Below are positions 1 to 11,798 of a stretch of 64,000 bases of DNA, in pieces. The notes under the pieces are model-generated. The model was not told where the DNA came from. It made no database searches and saw only the letters and a program-made list of their open reading frames with translations. Position 1 is the stretch's first letter, and the number at the start of each line of letters is the position of its first letter. The DNA is taken from the NCBI GenBank assembly GCA_004431415.1, contig QPMI01000048.1, positions 1 through 64,000 on the forward strand, read 5' to 3'. A program made the translations under genes and the position numbers. This DNA is from Cyanophora paradoxa. Taxonomy: Eukaryota > Glaucocystophyceae > Cyanophorales > Cyanophoraceae.

Positions 1-127
1 TCGCTCGCTCGCCCCACCCCTTCCAACCGATCTAAGCTGATCGCTGGGCGCGGCGGCGGCGGCGCAGGGGCCCCGCGCTCGCCTCGGCGGCCGCGGCGCT
101 GGGGCGCACCGCCGAAGACCTCCGCTC

Positions 128-252
128 CGCCCACGCCTCTCTCTTCCACGTAGGCCCCCATTCCCCCCCCCCCCCGCTCCCGGTCTCGCCACCCGCCCTC
201 CTTCCCATTAGCCACCCTTGCGCCCACGCCTCCCTCTTCCACGTAGCCCCCC
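128..252. repeat. Direct repeat pair upstream of first gene
   Basis: Two near-identical 32 bp blocks, each a CGCCCACGCC core followed by CTTCCACGTAG, lie at 128-159 and 221-252. They are separated by C-rich pyrimidine DNA. Bases 1-344 otherwise hold no exon I can support; the stretch is probably the upstream region of the gene starting at 345. Confidence 0.5.
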
Positions 253-344
253 GCCCCTCCCTCCCTCCCTCCCTCCTTATCATTTCCTCGCCCCTTCCTC
301 TTCTTCTCCTCATCGCCCCTTCTTTTCTGTTCGCCCAGTCGGCG

Positions 345-3300
345 ATGGCGCTGGGTACCCCCTCAGCGCCCTTCTACACATCCGACTGGCTCGAGGTACG
401 GACGAAGGGCGCGGCGATTCCTCTAGATAAGACAAGAGAATTGGCGCTTCATTCTCATCTGCGCATCTCAGGGGACCGAGTTCGTGCGGGGGGCGCCGGC
501 GGCCTGGCGCGGGGGCCTGTGGGAGGCCGGGCGGCGGGCCGCCGAGGCGGCCGCCGCGTGCGCCGCGCCGACCCCGCCGCCCTCGCCGCCTGCGCGGCCG
601 ACGGCGGCGCCGCCGCCGCCCCGGCCCTCTGGTGCGCTCCCCTCATGATAAAGGACACCTTACTCGGAACGATCTGACTTGAGCTTTGCCTTTTTCCTTA
701 GCGACGCGCTGGCGTGGGCGCTGGCGAACGCGCCGCGCCCCTTCCTCACCGCCTTCGGGCGCGAGGCGGCCGCCGACGCCGCCGACGCCCGCCGCTCCCT
801 CCTCACCGTGCGGCCTCCTCTCTTCGGCTCCGGCTTAATAATAGAAGCTCTGTTAACGTTCGAGTCGCCGAGAGTCGATTAGAGAACTCGATTAGATGAG
901 AGCGATCCCACTCGAGTGACACTGACTCGCCGAGCCCCTCCCCCTCTCTTCGGCTCCGGCGAACGGACGGGACGGGACGGAAAGCGCTGACGCCGACGCG
1001 CCCGCCCGCCCGCCCGCCCGCACGCGCAGTCGCTGCCGGCGGGCTTCCTCGCCGCCTGCGCCCTAGCCTCCGCCCTCTGCCTCGCCGTGCGTCCGGCCTG
1101 ACGCCCCCTTCCTCGCTGCGCCGAAGAACTCAAATCTCAAGATAGCGCAAAATAGAATCTACAACAAATCTTGATTCTATAAGATAGAAAATCTCAAGAT
1201 AGCGCAAAATAGAATCTACAACAAATCTTGATTCTATAAGATAGAGCGAAGGAGAGGACCACCGAGTCGCTGGCCCGCTGCCAGGCTGACCCGCCCCGCC
1301 TCCCTTGGCGCAGGCGCTGGTGGCGGGGGCGCGCGGCGCGCGGGCCGAGGCGCGGGCGCTCCTCGCCGCCCTCCCCTCCGTCCACCCCGCCGCGGTGCGT
1401 GCGACCAGATGCAGACGAAGAACAAGTGGCTATAGATAGATTGGAGGTCCTTAAATGCGGCGCCTCGCTCCAAGCGCCCATACTAGACGGCGAAGAAGAC
1501 AGGGGCGTGGGGTGCTGATCCTAGCTAACGCCGCTGGCTTCGACGCCGCTTGCCCTCGGATGCTGGAGAGCATTTAGGGCATAGAATCTCGTCCGAAGAG
1601 AATCTCGTCTGTGCTGACGCGGCCCGCCTGCCCCCCCCCTCCCCCCCCCCCCCCCCCCCCCCGCAGATACGCGCCCTTCTCCACGCCAACGGGGAGGGGG
1701 TACGCGATGCCGGCGCCCCTGGCGCCGCCTCAGGGCCGCCCTCGGGCGGGTCCTACGTGGTACGCCCGCTCCCCCTCCCCCTCCGCCCCGCCCCGCCTTT
1801 CTTCTTCCTCCTTTGGTTCTCATCGCTTTTGTTTTCTTCTTCTTCGTTCGCAGGTCCCCGCGCCCTCGTGCTCCCCCACGGGTACGCTTCCGGAGCCGAG
1901 CCCGACGTTCACCGCTGCGACGAAAGGCCGTCGCGGGGCCGCCCGCCGGGGGCCCCGGCGCGGCTCGGGCGCTGGGATCGGCTCCGCCGGGGCCGCCGCC
2001 CGACGCTACTCGGCAGCCTCCCTTGGCCCTACCACGTCCAGGTCAGATCTGATCTGATCTGAGCTTCCCTCCGCTCTGAGCTGAGCCCGTCCGGCTGAAC
2101 GGTCACTGAACCGTCCACAGGAACGATCCCCCGACCGGAGCGAGCGTCGCCGCATGGGGCAGGTCCGCAAATTCGAAATTTCAATCGTAAACGGCGCCGT
2201 TTGACTCCCCATTCAGTTCGACGAGCGTCACGACCGCCAGCAGCGCCGACAGCGCTTCCATTCAGGTACCCCGCTTCCCCCTCCTCCCAGCAGCCACTTC
2301 CGCCCCCTGTACCCCTAGCCTCACCGTACCCCCCCCCCCCCCCCAGGCCCGCCAGTCCGAGGCGGTATCCATGTCCTCGCTCAGGCCGGCCATCGCCTCG
2401 AACCCCGCCCTATCCCTCCTCACCCGTGCGCCCCGCTCGGATCTGATCTGATCTGATCCGATCTGATCTGATCCGATCTGATCTGATTTTGGATTGCAGC
2501 GGCCGTTCCCCCCCGCCGCCGCTCCCTCGGAGGTTCTTCTGTGCCCCCCGTCCCCCAGAGCTCGTCCGACGGGCCTGCGTCCTGCAACCGTGCCCCGGGT
2601 CCTCAGACGGCGAGCGCAACCGTACCCCTGCTCACGTCCCGCCGCGTCGCACTAACCGACGGACGGGGGTACAGATTCTCGTGAGGGTCGACCCGCCCGC
2701 GCGGTCCGGCCAGCGGCCCCGGCGCGCCCTCTGGACGGCTCTCCTTGCGTCCCTTCTCCTTGTTCTCCTGCTCGCCCCCGCAGCCGTCCATCTCTCCGCC
2801 GGTACGCCTCTCTGCTCGTGCATCGAGCGCCACGTACCGCGGCCGCTGAACGATTTTTTTCTCGCAGCCTCCTCGGAGCTTCGGGCGGCCCCGGCGCAGA
2901 TCGCGGCAGCCGGGCAGCGGCTCGCGGCGGCCGAGGCGCTTTTGGTCTACGCGGCCGCAGCCCTCCAGTGAGAAAAAAGATTCCGAACCTCCGCGGAGCC
3001 TCCGAGGAACCTCTAACTGCCGCCGCCCTCCGCAGAGCTTCGGAACCTCCGCAGAGCCTGGCCATCGCGGAGCTCGCGGATTCGATCGCGTCCCTGCAGC
3101 GATCGCTCGTGTACGGGGACGCTTCTGAGGCGCGCCGTACCCCCGCCACTCCCCTCCCCCCCTCCTCCGCACCGCAAGGATCGAAACTGGTCCGCGCAGG
3201 GCCTACCTCCCTCCTCCTCGGCCTCCCCGGCACACCGTCGCCTCCTCTTCGAAGCGACCTGCTTCGCGTACCCGTGCGCGCCGCCTCCCGAGACTCTTCG

Positions 3301-4178
3301 CCTCTGTACCCCTCCAACCGCCGCCGCGACGGCAGGGGGGAGGAAGCGGAAGTCTGCGCCGGTACCGATACGGGTACCCCGCCGCTCCGGGGCCTGGACT
3401 CGGCCGTCGGGGCCCTCGTCGCTTCCGCCCGCCGCCTCGCCGCGTGCGTGAAGGCGTACCCCTTCCCCCCGGCCGCGCCGCTGTACCCCCTGACGTGGAG
3501 TCCCGCAGCGCCGGCCCCGACGCGGCGGCCGCCGCCGGCGCCCTGCTCTCGCTCTCCGCGCCCGGTCCCCGCGACGTGATTCAGGTACCCCCGCCGGATC
3601 CCCGTGCCCACGTACCCACCTGGAATCTTAGCGCGGTCGTTCCAGGGTCTTCAGGCTTCCCTGAAGCTCTACGAGGCGGGAGGGGCGGCCTCCGTGCGCT
3701 CCTGGAGGCGCTGTACCCCCACCCTCGTTCTGAACGCGGTACCCCCCGCAGGCCCGAGCCGCGGCGGACGCGCATGGCGCTCTCTTCGCCGCCTTCGCGG
3801 CCGCCCTTGCCGCGGGGTACGTTCTCTTCGCGTACCCGTACTGCGCGGCGCTCCGGGGTACGCTTTTCGGTTTTTTCCTTGGCGGACGACTTTTTCCGAG
3901 CTGATTTGAGTTGATTGGGGATTCCTCGAACAGACGACGCTGGGCTCGCGAGGGAGGCCCTTCGTTCGCTGCCCTACGGGGCGCTCCCGCCCGCAGTCCG
4001 GGCGCTGGTCGGGCGCCCGGCGGCCGGCGCCGGCGCCGGCGGCCGCGGGCGGCGGCGGGCTGGGGGGAGGAAGCCGCCCCTGTTGGCCGCTGTCCACCCC
4101 GCCCCTGGCGCCGGCCCCGCCACAGAGGGGATGGGCGGCGAAGAGAGCGGGAGCGATGCTTCGTCTAGGAGCGATTAG
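345..4178 (+). CDS. Multi-exon Ala-rich putative membrane protein, family unknown
   Basis: I do not recognise this gene. A first exon at 345-395 starts MALGTPSAPFYTSDWLE and ends at a GTACGG donor. Likely exons follow at 472-639, 702-810, about 1027-1090 (hydrophobic LPAGFLAACALASALCLA), 1314-1394, several pieces between 1660 and 3570, 3752-3857 and 3934-4178, where TAG closes a Ser/Asp-rich tail. Hydrophobic helices are encoded near 2718-2780 (ALLASLLLVLLLAPAA) and 3776-3850 (LFAAFAAALAAGYVLFAYPY). Ala/Leu-rich, coiled-coil-like segments lie at 2867-2970, 3055-3112 and 3391-3450. This suggests a multipass membrane protein with helical loops. Exon 2 changes its best reading frame midway, so a small indel or an unrecognised splice is possible. 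Internal exon boundaries between 1.6 and 3.6 kb are uncertain. Confidence 0.5.
1133..1246. repeat. Tandem 57 bp duplication in an intron
   Basis: The A/T-rich block beginning AATCTCAAGATAGCGC occurs at 1133 and again at 1190, two copies of about 57 bp. It lies between predicted exons of the first gene and differs sharply in base composition from them. Confidence 0.85.
2440..2487. repeat. (GATCT)n / (GATCC)n microsatellite
   Basis: A run of about nine GATCT or GATCC units. A shorter run of the same motif is at 2043-2062, and a related palindromic array is at 19849-19891. All three are in introns. Confidence 0.85.
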
Positions 4179-5194
4179 TTAGATAGTGGCTCGCTAAGGT
4201 TTATGATCCGGTTAGCTTAAGTTCGTGGCTCGCGCTTTCCGATTTTCAGTCTAGGTCTGCTTCGCAGCTTACTCAATAATCTGCCCGCCAGCTTTCAGTC
4301 TCGAGGCTCCCGCCGTTTAACCAGACCAGCGCGTAGCCAGCCGTGCACAGAATTTTAAACAAGTTACAGATCAGAGTTGTAATTAAATGCCATCAGAAAG
4401 GTGCAACAAATTACAGATCAGAGTTGTAATTAAATGCCATCAGAAAGGTGCAACAAATTACAGATCAGAGTTGTAATTAAATGCCATCAGAAAGGTGCAA
4501 CAAATTACAGATCAGAGTTGTAATTAAATGCCATCAGAAAGGCGCAGACGCTCAGATCTATACTCGTAGCATTCCTGCAGTGCATAGAAAGATATCACTG
4601 TTTTCAGTCGTCATTAACTTCGGTTTTCTGTTTTCTGTGTATACGTATCTGTTTGAACTGACTTTTCGTGTATCTGGTTTCTTTCTTTACTGCGGTAGTC
4701 GTTAGTGTAGCCTTGTAGACGCCTCCCTTGTGTTGTGTGTTTGTGGGCCTAGGCCTACACGGCCTGCTACTTGGTGATCATGGCTAGATTATAATATATT
4801 AGCCGCGCAGCCGCCCAGGGTAGGCGCGCGCGCGGGGCAGCGGCGCCGGGCGCGCGCGGAGGCGGAGCGCGGCGCGGCACTCGGCGGCTCGTGCAGCTGC
4901 CGGGCCGCGCGCTGAGCCGGGGCCCAGGAGCGCGGGCAGGCGCAGCAGGGCTGCCGCCACCGAGCCGCCGCCCGGGGGCCAGGCTCCCGGCCAGCGGAGG
5001 CCGCCTTCATCGCTCATCGTCAGAGACTATACTAGTACATTTACATCCGAATCCGGCGAAGAACTGAGAAGAGCTTAAGCTTGGCTAAAGCGTATCGCGG
5101 CGGGGTTGATCCCTCGGCCCTCCCCTCGCCCCCGGCCCTCGTTTTCTCTTCCGGCTCTTGGGCTTTGTCCCTCGAGCTGCACCACCCCCCGTAA
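4179..5194. other. Spacer between first gene and retrotransposon
   Basis: No supported gene. It holds the 47 bp tandem array at 4359-4546 and an AT-richer stretch to about 4800. A GC-rich block at 4800-5010 is open on the minus strand (72-73 codons), but nothing recognisable is encoded. Some of the right-hand part may be the retrotransposon's 5' leader, because its 5' boundary cannot be fixed. Confidence 0.4.
4359..4546. repeat. 47 bp tandem repeat, four copies
   Basis: Four head-to-tail copies with period 47 start at 4359, 4406, 4453 and 4500. Each contains CAGATCAGAGTTGTAATTAA. Copies 2 and 3 are identical, copy 1 differs near its start and copy 4 near its end. There are no unique spacers, so this is a minisatellite. 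Confidence 0.95.
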
Positions 5195-8100
5195 ATGACG
5201 TTTAGGTTTCTTTCTCTGAACGTAGCAGGCAAACTAGATCGAGCTTTTCATGATGTATTAGGCAAATCTTATCGTTCTTTTCTCTTTGATTGCCTCCGCG
5301 ATAGTGCGCGGCATTCAGCTGTGTTCCTGCAGGAGACTCATGTTTCTTCTTCCTCATTATCCAAGCGCCTCGCGCGCGCCTGGGGATCGGCCCCTCTTTT
5401 TGGTCTCATAACCCTAGTGGTCAGGCCACTCAGGGGGTCGCCGCTCTCTTTCCTGGTGATTCCCTTTTCAAATTCGGTTGTTGACTCCAGCTGATAGTCC
5501 TCGACTTCAACTTTTCTTGTTCGAGACCAAATTTGGTCCCATTTATTTTTGCAATGTATATGCTCCTACAGATGATTCCGAGCGTCGCGGTTTCTATGAA
5601 ACTCTTCTTTATACTCTCGAGTCCGTGGTTCCTTTCGACAGCCGCCTCATCTTAGGAGGAGATTTTAATTTCCACGAGCTCCCCTCTGATGCTCCCGGCC
5701 CTAGTCGTGGAACCCCTCCCCCGACGCCTTTGAGTTGATCCGAGCTCGTTATGGCCTTTTCGATGCCGGGCCTCACACTAGAGCGTGCTTTAAAACCTGG
5801 AGCCGGCCGCGGCCGGCGGGCGGGACGATTGAGTCCCGGCTCGATTATTTTTTCCTCTCGTCCTCCCTCCGCGATTGGGCCGTCTCGCTTCGGCCGTGGA
5901 CGGCTTACTCTGCAGTCGGCGAGCCACGCAATTCTGATCATATAGGCATCTATCTCACACTTAAAGCCCCGGAATCTCTCGCCGTGGCCCCGGTCGCTGG
6001 CGCATGAACTGGGCGGCGTATGGCACATGCCCGGAATATTCTGGTTTCATTTCTACTATAATTCGTGACTGGCGCGCCGCGTGGCCATTAGTTACAGATC
6101 GCGTCCGTCGGTGGGACGCCCTCAAATCCGAGCTCCAGCGTCGTGTTCGGGCCTGGGAGCTTGATGAGAAGCGCAGGCGGAAGGACGCTTACATCTCCGC
6201 TGTTCGAGCTCTCGAGGCTCTCATCCGTCGCCACGCCGCTGGCTCTATTGATGATGTCGCTTTCCGTACACTGCGCACTTCTATGATGCGCAGCTTGAAT
6301 TCGCTTGTGTCTGACTATGCCAGACAGCATTCACGCAAAGAAATTCGTTTTGCCGCAACTCAAGATGGACGGTCTAGTAAAGCTTTTTTTGAGCATTATT
6401 TACCGGATTCTCATGCTCAGTTCACGGAGGGGCTTCGGGCCCTCGACACCGAAGGCCCAGAGGCCGCGTCGGACGACCCCCGCACTTTGCTCGAGCTTTC
6501 TTCCGCCTATTACGCTCAACTATATGACGGCGCTGCAGCTCAGGCCGTGGTTGATCGGTCGCTAGCTGAGCGGTCTGGCGTTGCCTCTCTCTATTCCCCT
6601 CACCGCCTGCTCCCTACTGAGTCTGCTGATCTTGACTCTGACTTATCGTCTGGAGAACTATTTCGTGCTTTTAAGGAGATGTCTGGCGGAGCCAAGTCTC
6701 CTGGCATCGATGGTCTCCCTGCTGAATTCTACGTTCACTTTTTTGATGAGATTGGCCCCGATTTCTGTGCTTACATCGCTGCTATGTATGAGTCTGGGCA
6801 GCCGTCCGAGTCTTTGCGGCACGTCCTCATTACTCCTATTACTAAACCGGCAACGGACCCTACTTTGATTGCAAATCGCCGCCCAATTTCTCTCTCTAAT
6901 GTCGAAGAGCGTGCAGTCGAGCGCGCCCTCTCCAACCGCTTAACGCCACTCATGTCTGGTCTTGTATCCCGCTTTCAGTCTGGCTTTATTCATCGTCGGT
7001 CCGCAGTGCACCAGGTTATGCTTGTTTATCTTCTCATGCATTACGAGGGCGGTAATCCTGCACTCGAACAGCTGTGCTTCGGATTTCTTGATTTTTCAAA
7101 AGCCTATGACCGCGTTAACTGGAGCTTCCTTTTCTGGTCGCTCGAACAGTTCGGTTTCGGGTCCCAATTTATCAAGTGGGTCCGCCTGCTCTACTCTGAT
7201 CTGCAGGGTTCTGTTCACATTAACGGCTGGACCTCCGCCCCTTTCCCCATTCGATGCGGTGTACGTCAGGGTGGCCCCTTTCGCCCTATCTATATAATTT
7301 GTGCACACACCTTTTAGCCCTTTTGATTAATGCTGATGCTCGTATACGAGGTGTCCGCTTGTCCTCTAGCTCTCTTTGCAAGGTGCTCCAGTTTGCAGAC
7401 GACACTGTTCCTTTAATCTCGTCTTTTACCGAATTGCCTTTCTGGAAAGAGTGCTTTGATAAATACTGCCGGCTCTCTGGAGCTCTTATTAATCTCGAGA
7501 AATCTAGCCTTCTTCCACTCCGCGATATCCCCGCACATGCCTGGCCTAGCGTCGAGGACTGCCCCTGGCGGCGTCTTCAGGTGACGGATCTCCCTCCCGC
7601 TGAAAAAATTCGAAAATACCTGGGCTTTCCACTAGAGCCCGATCTGTCTCGGTTCTGGCGGAAAAAGAACGCTGCTCTTGATATCCGTGTCCAGCAAGCG
7701 AAGACTTATCGCATGCCGATGCGTTCCGGCGTTCTCCTTGCCTGGGCTGTATTTATTGGGTCCCTACATTATGCTCTATATTTGCTTGACCCCCTGATGC
7801 TCAGTATTCGACATGGCAAGAGAAGCTTCGCGCTTTTGCTGGCGTGAGCGGGCAGCTTTCGAAGTATATTTCTCCTCTGCCGTGGCGTCAAGGTGGTCTC
7901 AACTGCCCGGATATTCGAGCTTTTTCGTTATCGCTGAAAATGAAGTGGGTGGCCTTGCTCGCTGACCCCTCTTGTTCGGCTCCTTGGAAGGAGTACCTCT
8001 TGAGCAAACTGGACGCTCAGCTGGCACCTTTTTCCTATGGCCCCGCCCTTGTCTCGCTCCGCCTCCCACTTGACAGACTTGACTTGCCTCCTATTTGGAA

Positions 8101-9681
8101 GCAGACTCTCTCCGAGTGGGCTCAGCGCCAGGGCGTGTGTCAACCTCGTAACTCTCCCGAAGTGTTATCCCAACCTCTTTTCTTCAATCCTCTGTTCAGT
8201 ACTCCCGGCGACGAGGTCGACTGGAGTCGCTGTGCACGGTCCGGCTTGCTGCGGGTCTGCGATATCTGGGATTGTGCTGCCCGGGGTTCCGGGCTCCAGC
8301 AGCTGCCTCCTCCGCCCTCCACTCCTTTTTCCCTAGTCTGTGCTCTGCGCTCCCGGCTACTTGGCGCCAGGTTCTCGAGGCCCCTGCACCGCCGCCTCAG
8401 CATCTCTGGTGGTCCGGACCGGACGCCTCGTTTGCTCTCCTTCGAGGCCCAAGTGGTACTTTTGTTGCCTTCCCCGTTCGCGATAACCAGATAATTCCAC
8501 GGGTGCTGGACTACGTACCGCGCGTTCCTTGCCGCCCTGCGGCTTCCCACCCTGTGGGCCTATCCTCGAGCTCCAATTCAATTCTGTCCCGTTTGCTCCC
8601 GCTGCATGTTTGCTTCAGCGCTGTCTTCCTCTCTTTTCGTCGCGGGACCCTGCCTGGCCTTTTTGTTCTTGGCGCAGGTCCTTCGGCCTTTCTTTCTCTT
8701 GATAATCTTGCGTTCACTTTCGCTCGTATGCTCCCTCTCCGCCTCTCCTCTGTTCGTCGCTTCTACTGCCTTGAGGTCCAGCGGCTTCGCGATGTGTCTA
8801 GCCACGCTCAGATGCCCGATGCTAAGTGGGGGTTTCCCGGCGCCTTGTCTCCGTCCCGTCTTCCTAATCTTGTCGTCCTTCAGTGTTTCCCGATGCTTTG
8901 GATCGATGCTCTTTACCGTTTGCATTTCAAATTGTATCGTTTGGGCGAGCAACAGTCGCCCCGCCGTCGTTTCTGTCGGGTTTGTAATGACGGATCTGCT
9001 CGCTCTCACGCGCACGTTTTCTCTGAGTGCCCGCTTTCTCGTTCGTTCTGGGATTTCATTCGTGAGCGCCTGAATTTCTGGGCTTCTACTCTTCCACCGG
9101 ATGAGCGTGAAGAGGTCGCAGTGCCTGACCTCTCTCTCTTCCACATCCTCTCGGTTCCGGATTTATCTGGACCCATTTTGCGCAGTAAAGTTAACCCCGC
9201 CTTCTGCCTTCGCTCACTTGGAGCGATCCTTGCTGGCGTATTTTCCATCCAACAGGTTGCTCGCGCTCGGTGCGATCTTGAGGAGGCTGACATTGATGCA
9301 CCTTCTTACAACCGCGCCGCGCTTGTTGCCGCCTGGGACAGAAATATGTCGTACCTCGAGTTCACCCTTCCGCAGGCTTCGGCCTTGTTGGAGGAGCGGC
9401 GCGCTCGCTTGGCTGCTGCTGACGCTGATGATCAGGCTGCCTCGGATGATGACGCACATGATTCAGAGTCTGGTACCGGTTCTCATCGTTCTAGTTCAAG
9501 CTCTGATTCTGACTCGTCCGGCGCTCCTTCTTCGGGCGGTGCTGACAACCTCGTCTCTTCGCGTGACATCGATTCTGTCCTCCGGAATCCTGCGGAGTTT
9601 GCCGTTCGTGGGAATGTCCCGTTGGGGATCCCTGGTGGTCGCCCGCCTCCTGCGCCGTCCCTCCTGCTCTGGCCCCTGTAG
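5195..9681 (+). pseudogene. Frameshifted LINE endonuclease/reverse transcriptase ORF
   Basis: Endonuclease hallmarks are all present but spread over three frames: LNVAG and FLQETH (5195-5494), NVYAP and GGDFNF (5478-5738), SRLDYFF and SDH (5735-6007). The RT follows in the frame of 6004-7317 with PGIDGLPAEF, NRRPISLSN, QSGF, DFSKAYDRVNW and GVRQGG. It shifts near 7280 to the frame holding FADDT (7254-7847), shifts near 7845 (WRQGGLNCPDIRAF), and again around 8400, ending at 9681. The zinc knuckle CRVCNDGSARSHAHVFSEC is intact. About six frameshifts make this copy non-autonomous unless some are base-calling errors. A Ser/Asp-rich tail precedes the stop. Confidence 0.88.
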
Positions 9682-11510
9682 TGACCCTTGGGCCCATTCC
9701 TATTCCTGCTCTCGCTGCCCCTCTCGACGCTCCTTTCCCCCCATTCCCTGCGGTCCCGATCCCTGTGCTCCTTGGCCCTCTGGCCCCGCCTCTGCCTCCT
9801 CCCTCCTTACAACTTGCTGTCACGGGGCCTCTTCACTTGCCTGTTCCCCGGCAGGTCCCTGGTCATCTTGCAGCTCCATACCCCTTCTTACCTCTTCCCC
9901 TTGCTCCTCCACTTCCGCCCCTGCGAGGCCCTCTTTCTGACGTCCTCCTGGTTCAGCCCCCTCTTCAGCCCATCCTTCTTGCCCCCGCTTCTGCAACTGT
10001 GACGCTGGGCGGCACTATCTTTTGCATGCCCCTCCCGCCTCTACGTCCCGGTCTCTTTGCATCTGCATCCACTTTCCCGGATCCGCTTGCAGGCCCCCTC
10101 GCCTCCAGAGCTCGCCATCACTTCGGCCTCCCTCGCCTCCGCTCTCGATTCTCCATACCCTTCGAATAGCCGCCTTCTCTCTCCTCCTCCGCCCTCCCTC
10201 CCCCCTCGAGCTCCGGGTCCTCGGCCTCTGCCCGCTTCCGAGTGTTGGCGAGACTGTCCTCTTTTCGGTCTCCCCGTCATTCCGGCTCCCTGCTCCCCCT
10301 TCGGCGCCTCGGGTCCCATATGCGGGTCCTATCCCGCTTCCTGGCGCTCGTGAGATTCGCCGCCGGCGCCCTCGTCGGGCCCTTGCGCCCTCGAGCTCGT
10401 CTCTCTCTGCGCCGCCCATGGCCATGACCTCCGTGTCATCTGATCCGGCGCCACCCGACCTTTCTCCAGCTTCGCTGCCCTCTCTTCGGCGCCGGCAGCG
10501 ATCCCCGTCACCTGCTCGCGGCCCTTCCCCTGCCTCCGACCCTTCCTCGGCCCCCTCCTCGCCTAGGCCTCTTCCGTCTCGTCGGCCCCCGCCGCATTCC
10601 CGTCGGCGGATCTCTCGATCGACCCTGGACTCTCCGCCTGCCACTGTCTGCGGGGTACCTCCGCCGCCGTGTTCGGCGCCGGCTGTCAGTACTTTGCTCG
10701 GTAGCTCCCCCGTCGTGGCTCCTCGGGGGCCTCTTCGTCGTCGTCGTTCGCTGGGTTCCGGCTCCGGGTCAGATTTCTCGCCGGGCTTACCTTCTCCTGG
10801 CTCTGCTCCTGGGCCCTCAGCTCCGGGACCGGCTTCCCCGATCTCCTCCCGGACTCGTGGTCGTACCCGTCGCCGGCTTGCCGAGCCTGCGGCTCCTTCT
10901 ACTTCCCCCCGGCGGTTTGCCGGGCCGGACCCTCCGGCCTTTGTTCTTGATACCGGACTGCCGCCTTTGCCTTCGTCTTCTGCTTCGCTGGTCGCGATCG
11001 TATCCCGCCGGCGCCGGCGTACTTCTTCGTCTTCTAGTTTAGTTCGGTCTGGTTCGGATTCTGATCGTAGTGTTGATGCTAGAGTTAGTTTCAATACTAG
11101 CTATAGTCCTCGTGCTCGACCTGTTGTTCGCCGTCGTTTGCAGTTCGATTGCCCGCCTCGACCCTGGCCGGCTTTAGTGATTCCTTTGACTGTCCTTTTG
11201 CCTGCTCTTGATCCGCCTGTTCCGCCTCCTGTGTCCTCCTCGACCTCGTGCCGTAGCTCTGCCCTTTCGCATCGTCCTGCTTCGCCTCCGCCTCCATGTC
11301 GTCTTGTTGTTCCTCTTACTTGTCTTCTTCCTGTTATTTATCTTTCTCAATTTTGTCCCCCGCTTCTTAGTGATGTAATTCCTTCTGATATTGATGGTAT
11401 CTCTAGCTCTGGCTCTTCTTCGTGTCAGTTATCCTCTGTCCCTAGATCTGCTCGATTTATCGTCTCTTCTCGCTATCGATCTGTCTCGAGCTCTGTGTCT
11501 TTCCTTTTTT
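9682..11510 (+). other. Pro/Ser/Arg-rich 3' region of the LINE
   Basis: Low-complexity, C/T-rich DNA open over long stretches on both strands (for example 10022-11560 plus, 10015-11094 minus) because stop codons are rare in such composition. It may be a frameshifted disordered extension of the LINE protein or a long 3' UTR. No domain is visible. Confidence 0.4.
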
Positions 11511-11798
11511 ATTGTCGATTTTGGCTCTTTGTCTTATCTTTCTTCGTGCTCTTGTCTTAGTTATTTTGCTTTTTTGTCTTTATGCCCCCTGGGCAGCCCC
11601 CGCAGTGCTGGTGTCTAGAGACTGTGGCCGGTAATTCACCAAAAAAAAATTTTTTTATTGTCGATTTTGGCTCTTTGTCTTATCTTTCTTCGTGCTCTTG
11701 TCTTAGTTATTTTGCTTTTTTGTCTTTATGCCCCCTGGGCAGCCCCCGCAGTGCTGGTGTCTAGAGACTGTGGCCGGTAATTCACCAAAAAAAAAAAA
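11511..11798 (+). repeat. Tandemly duplicated LINE 3' terminus
   Basis: The terminal segment beginning ATTGTCGATTTTGGCTC and ending in TTCACC plus an A run occurs at 11511-11649 and again, offset by 146 bp, at 11657-11798. The first copy carries 9 A residues and the second 12. The two copies are otherwise essentially identical. Confidence 0.95.

Larger units (their letters stand above)
5195..11798 (+). mobile_element. Non-LTR retrotransposon (LINE) with APE endonuclease and RT
   Basis: A long LINE insertion. From left to right it has an apurinic/apyrimidinic-type endonuclease region (5195-6000), a reverse transcriptase (about 6600-7700), a thumb/connection region, a C-terminal zinc knuckle (about 8970-9050), a Pro/Ser/Arg-rich or untranslated 3' part (9680-11500), and an A-rich terminus. 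The element is T-richer and uses codons unlike the flanking host exons. The 3' end is defined by A runs at 11641-11649 and 11787-11798, and by truncated relatives at 20450-20535 and 20617-20654 that end in the same way. The 5' end is not defined and no clear target-site duplication was found, so 5195 is only the first recognisable coding base. The zinc knuckle resembles those of L1-like plant and algal elements; clade assignment needs a phylogeny. Confidence 0.9.

Noticed and set aside
2603-3611. Minus-strand ORFs of 189 and 319 codons under the first gene
   Set aside because: They cross plus-strand exons with good splice signals and hydrophobic segments. The antisense products are Arg-rich shadows.
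4359-4546. Regularly spaced repeats resembling a CRISPR array
   Set aside because: The 47 bp units abut with no unique spacers, there are no cas genes, and the DNA is eukaryotic. It is a minisatellite.
4799-5017. Minus-strand start MSDEGGLRWPGAW as a small gene
   Set aside because: GC-rich Ala/Arg shadow with no splice partner or recognisable domain. Not supported beyond an open frame.
10015-11094. 359-codon minus-strand ORF in the LINE 3' region
   Set aside because: Arg/Glu/Gly-rich low complexity opposite a Pro/Ser-rich strand, with no domain or splice context.
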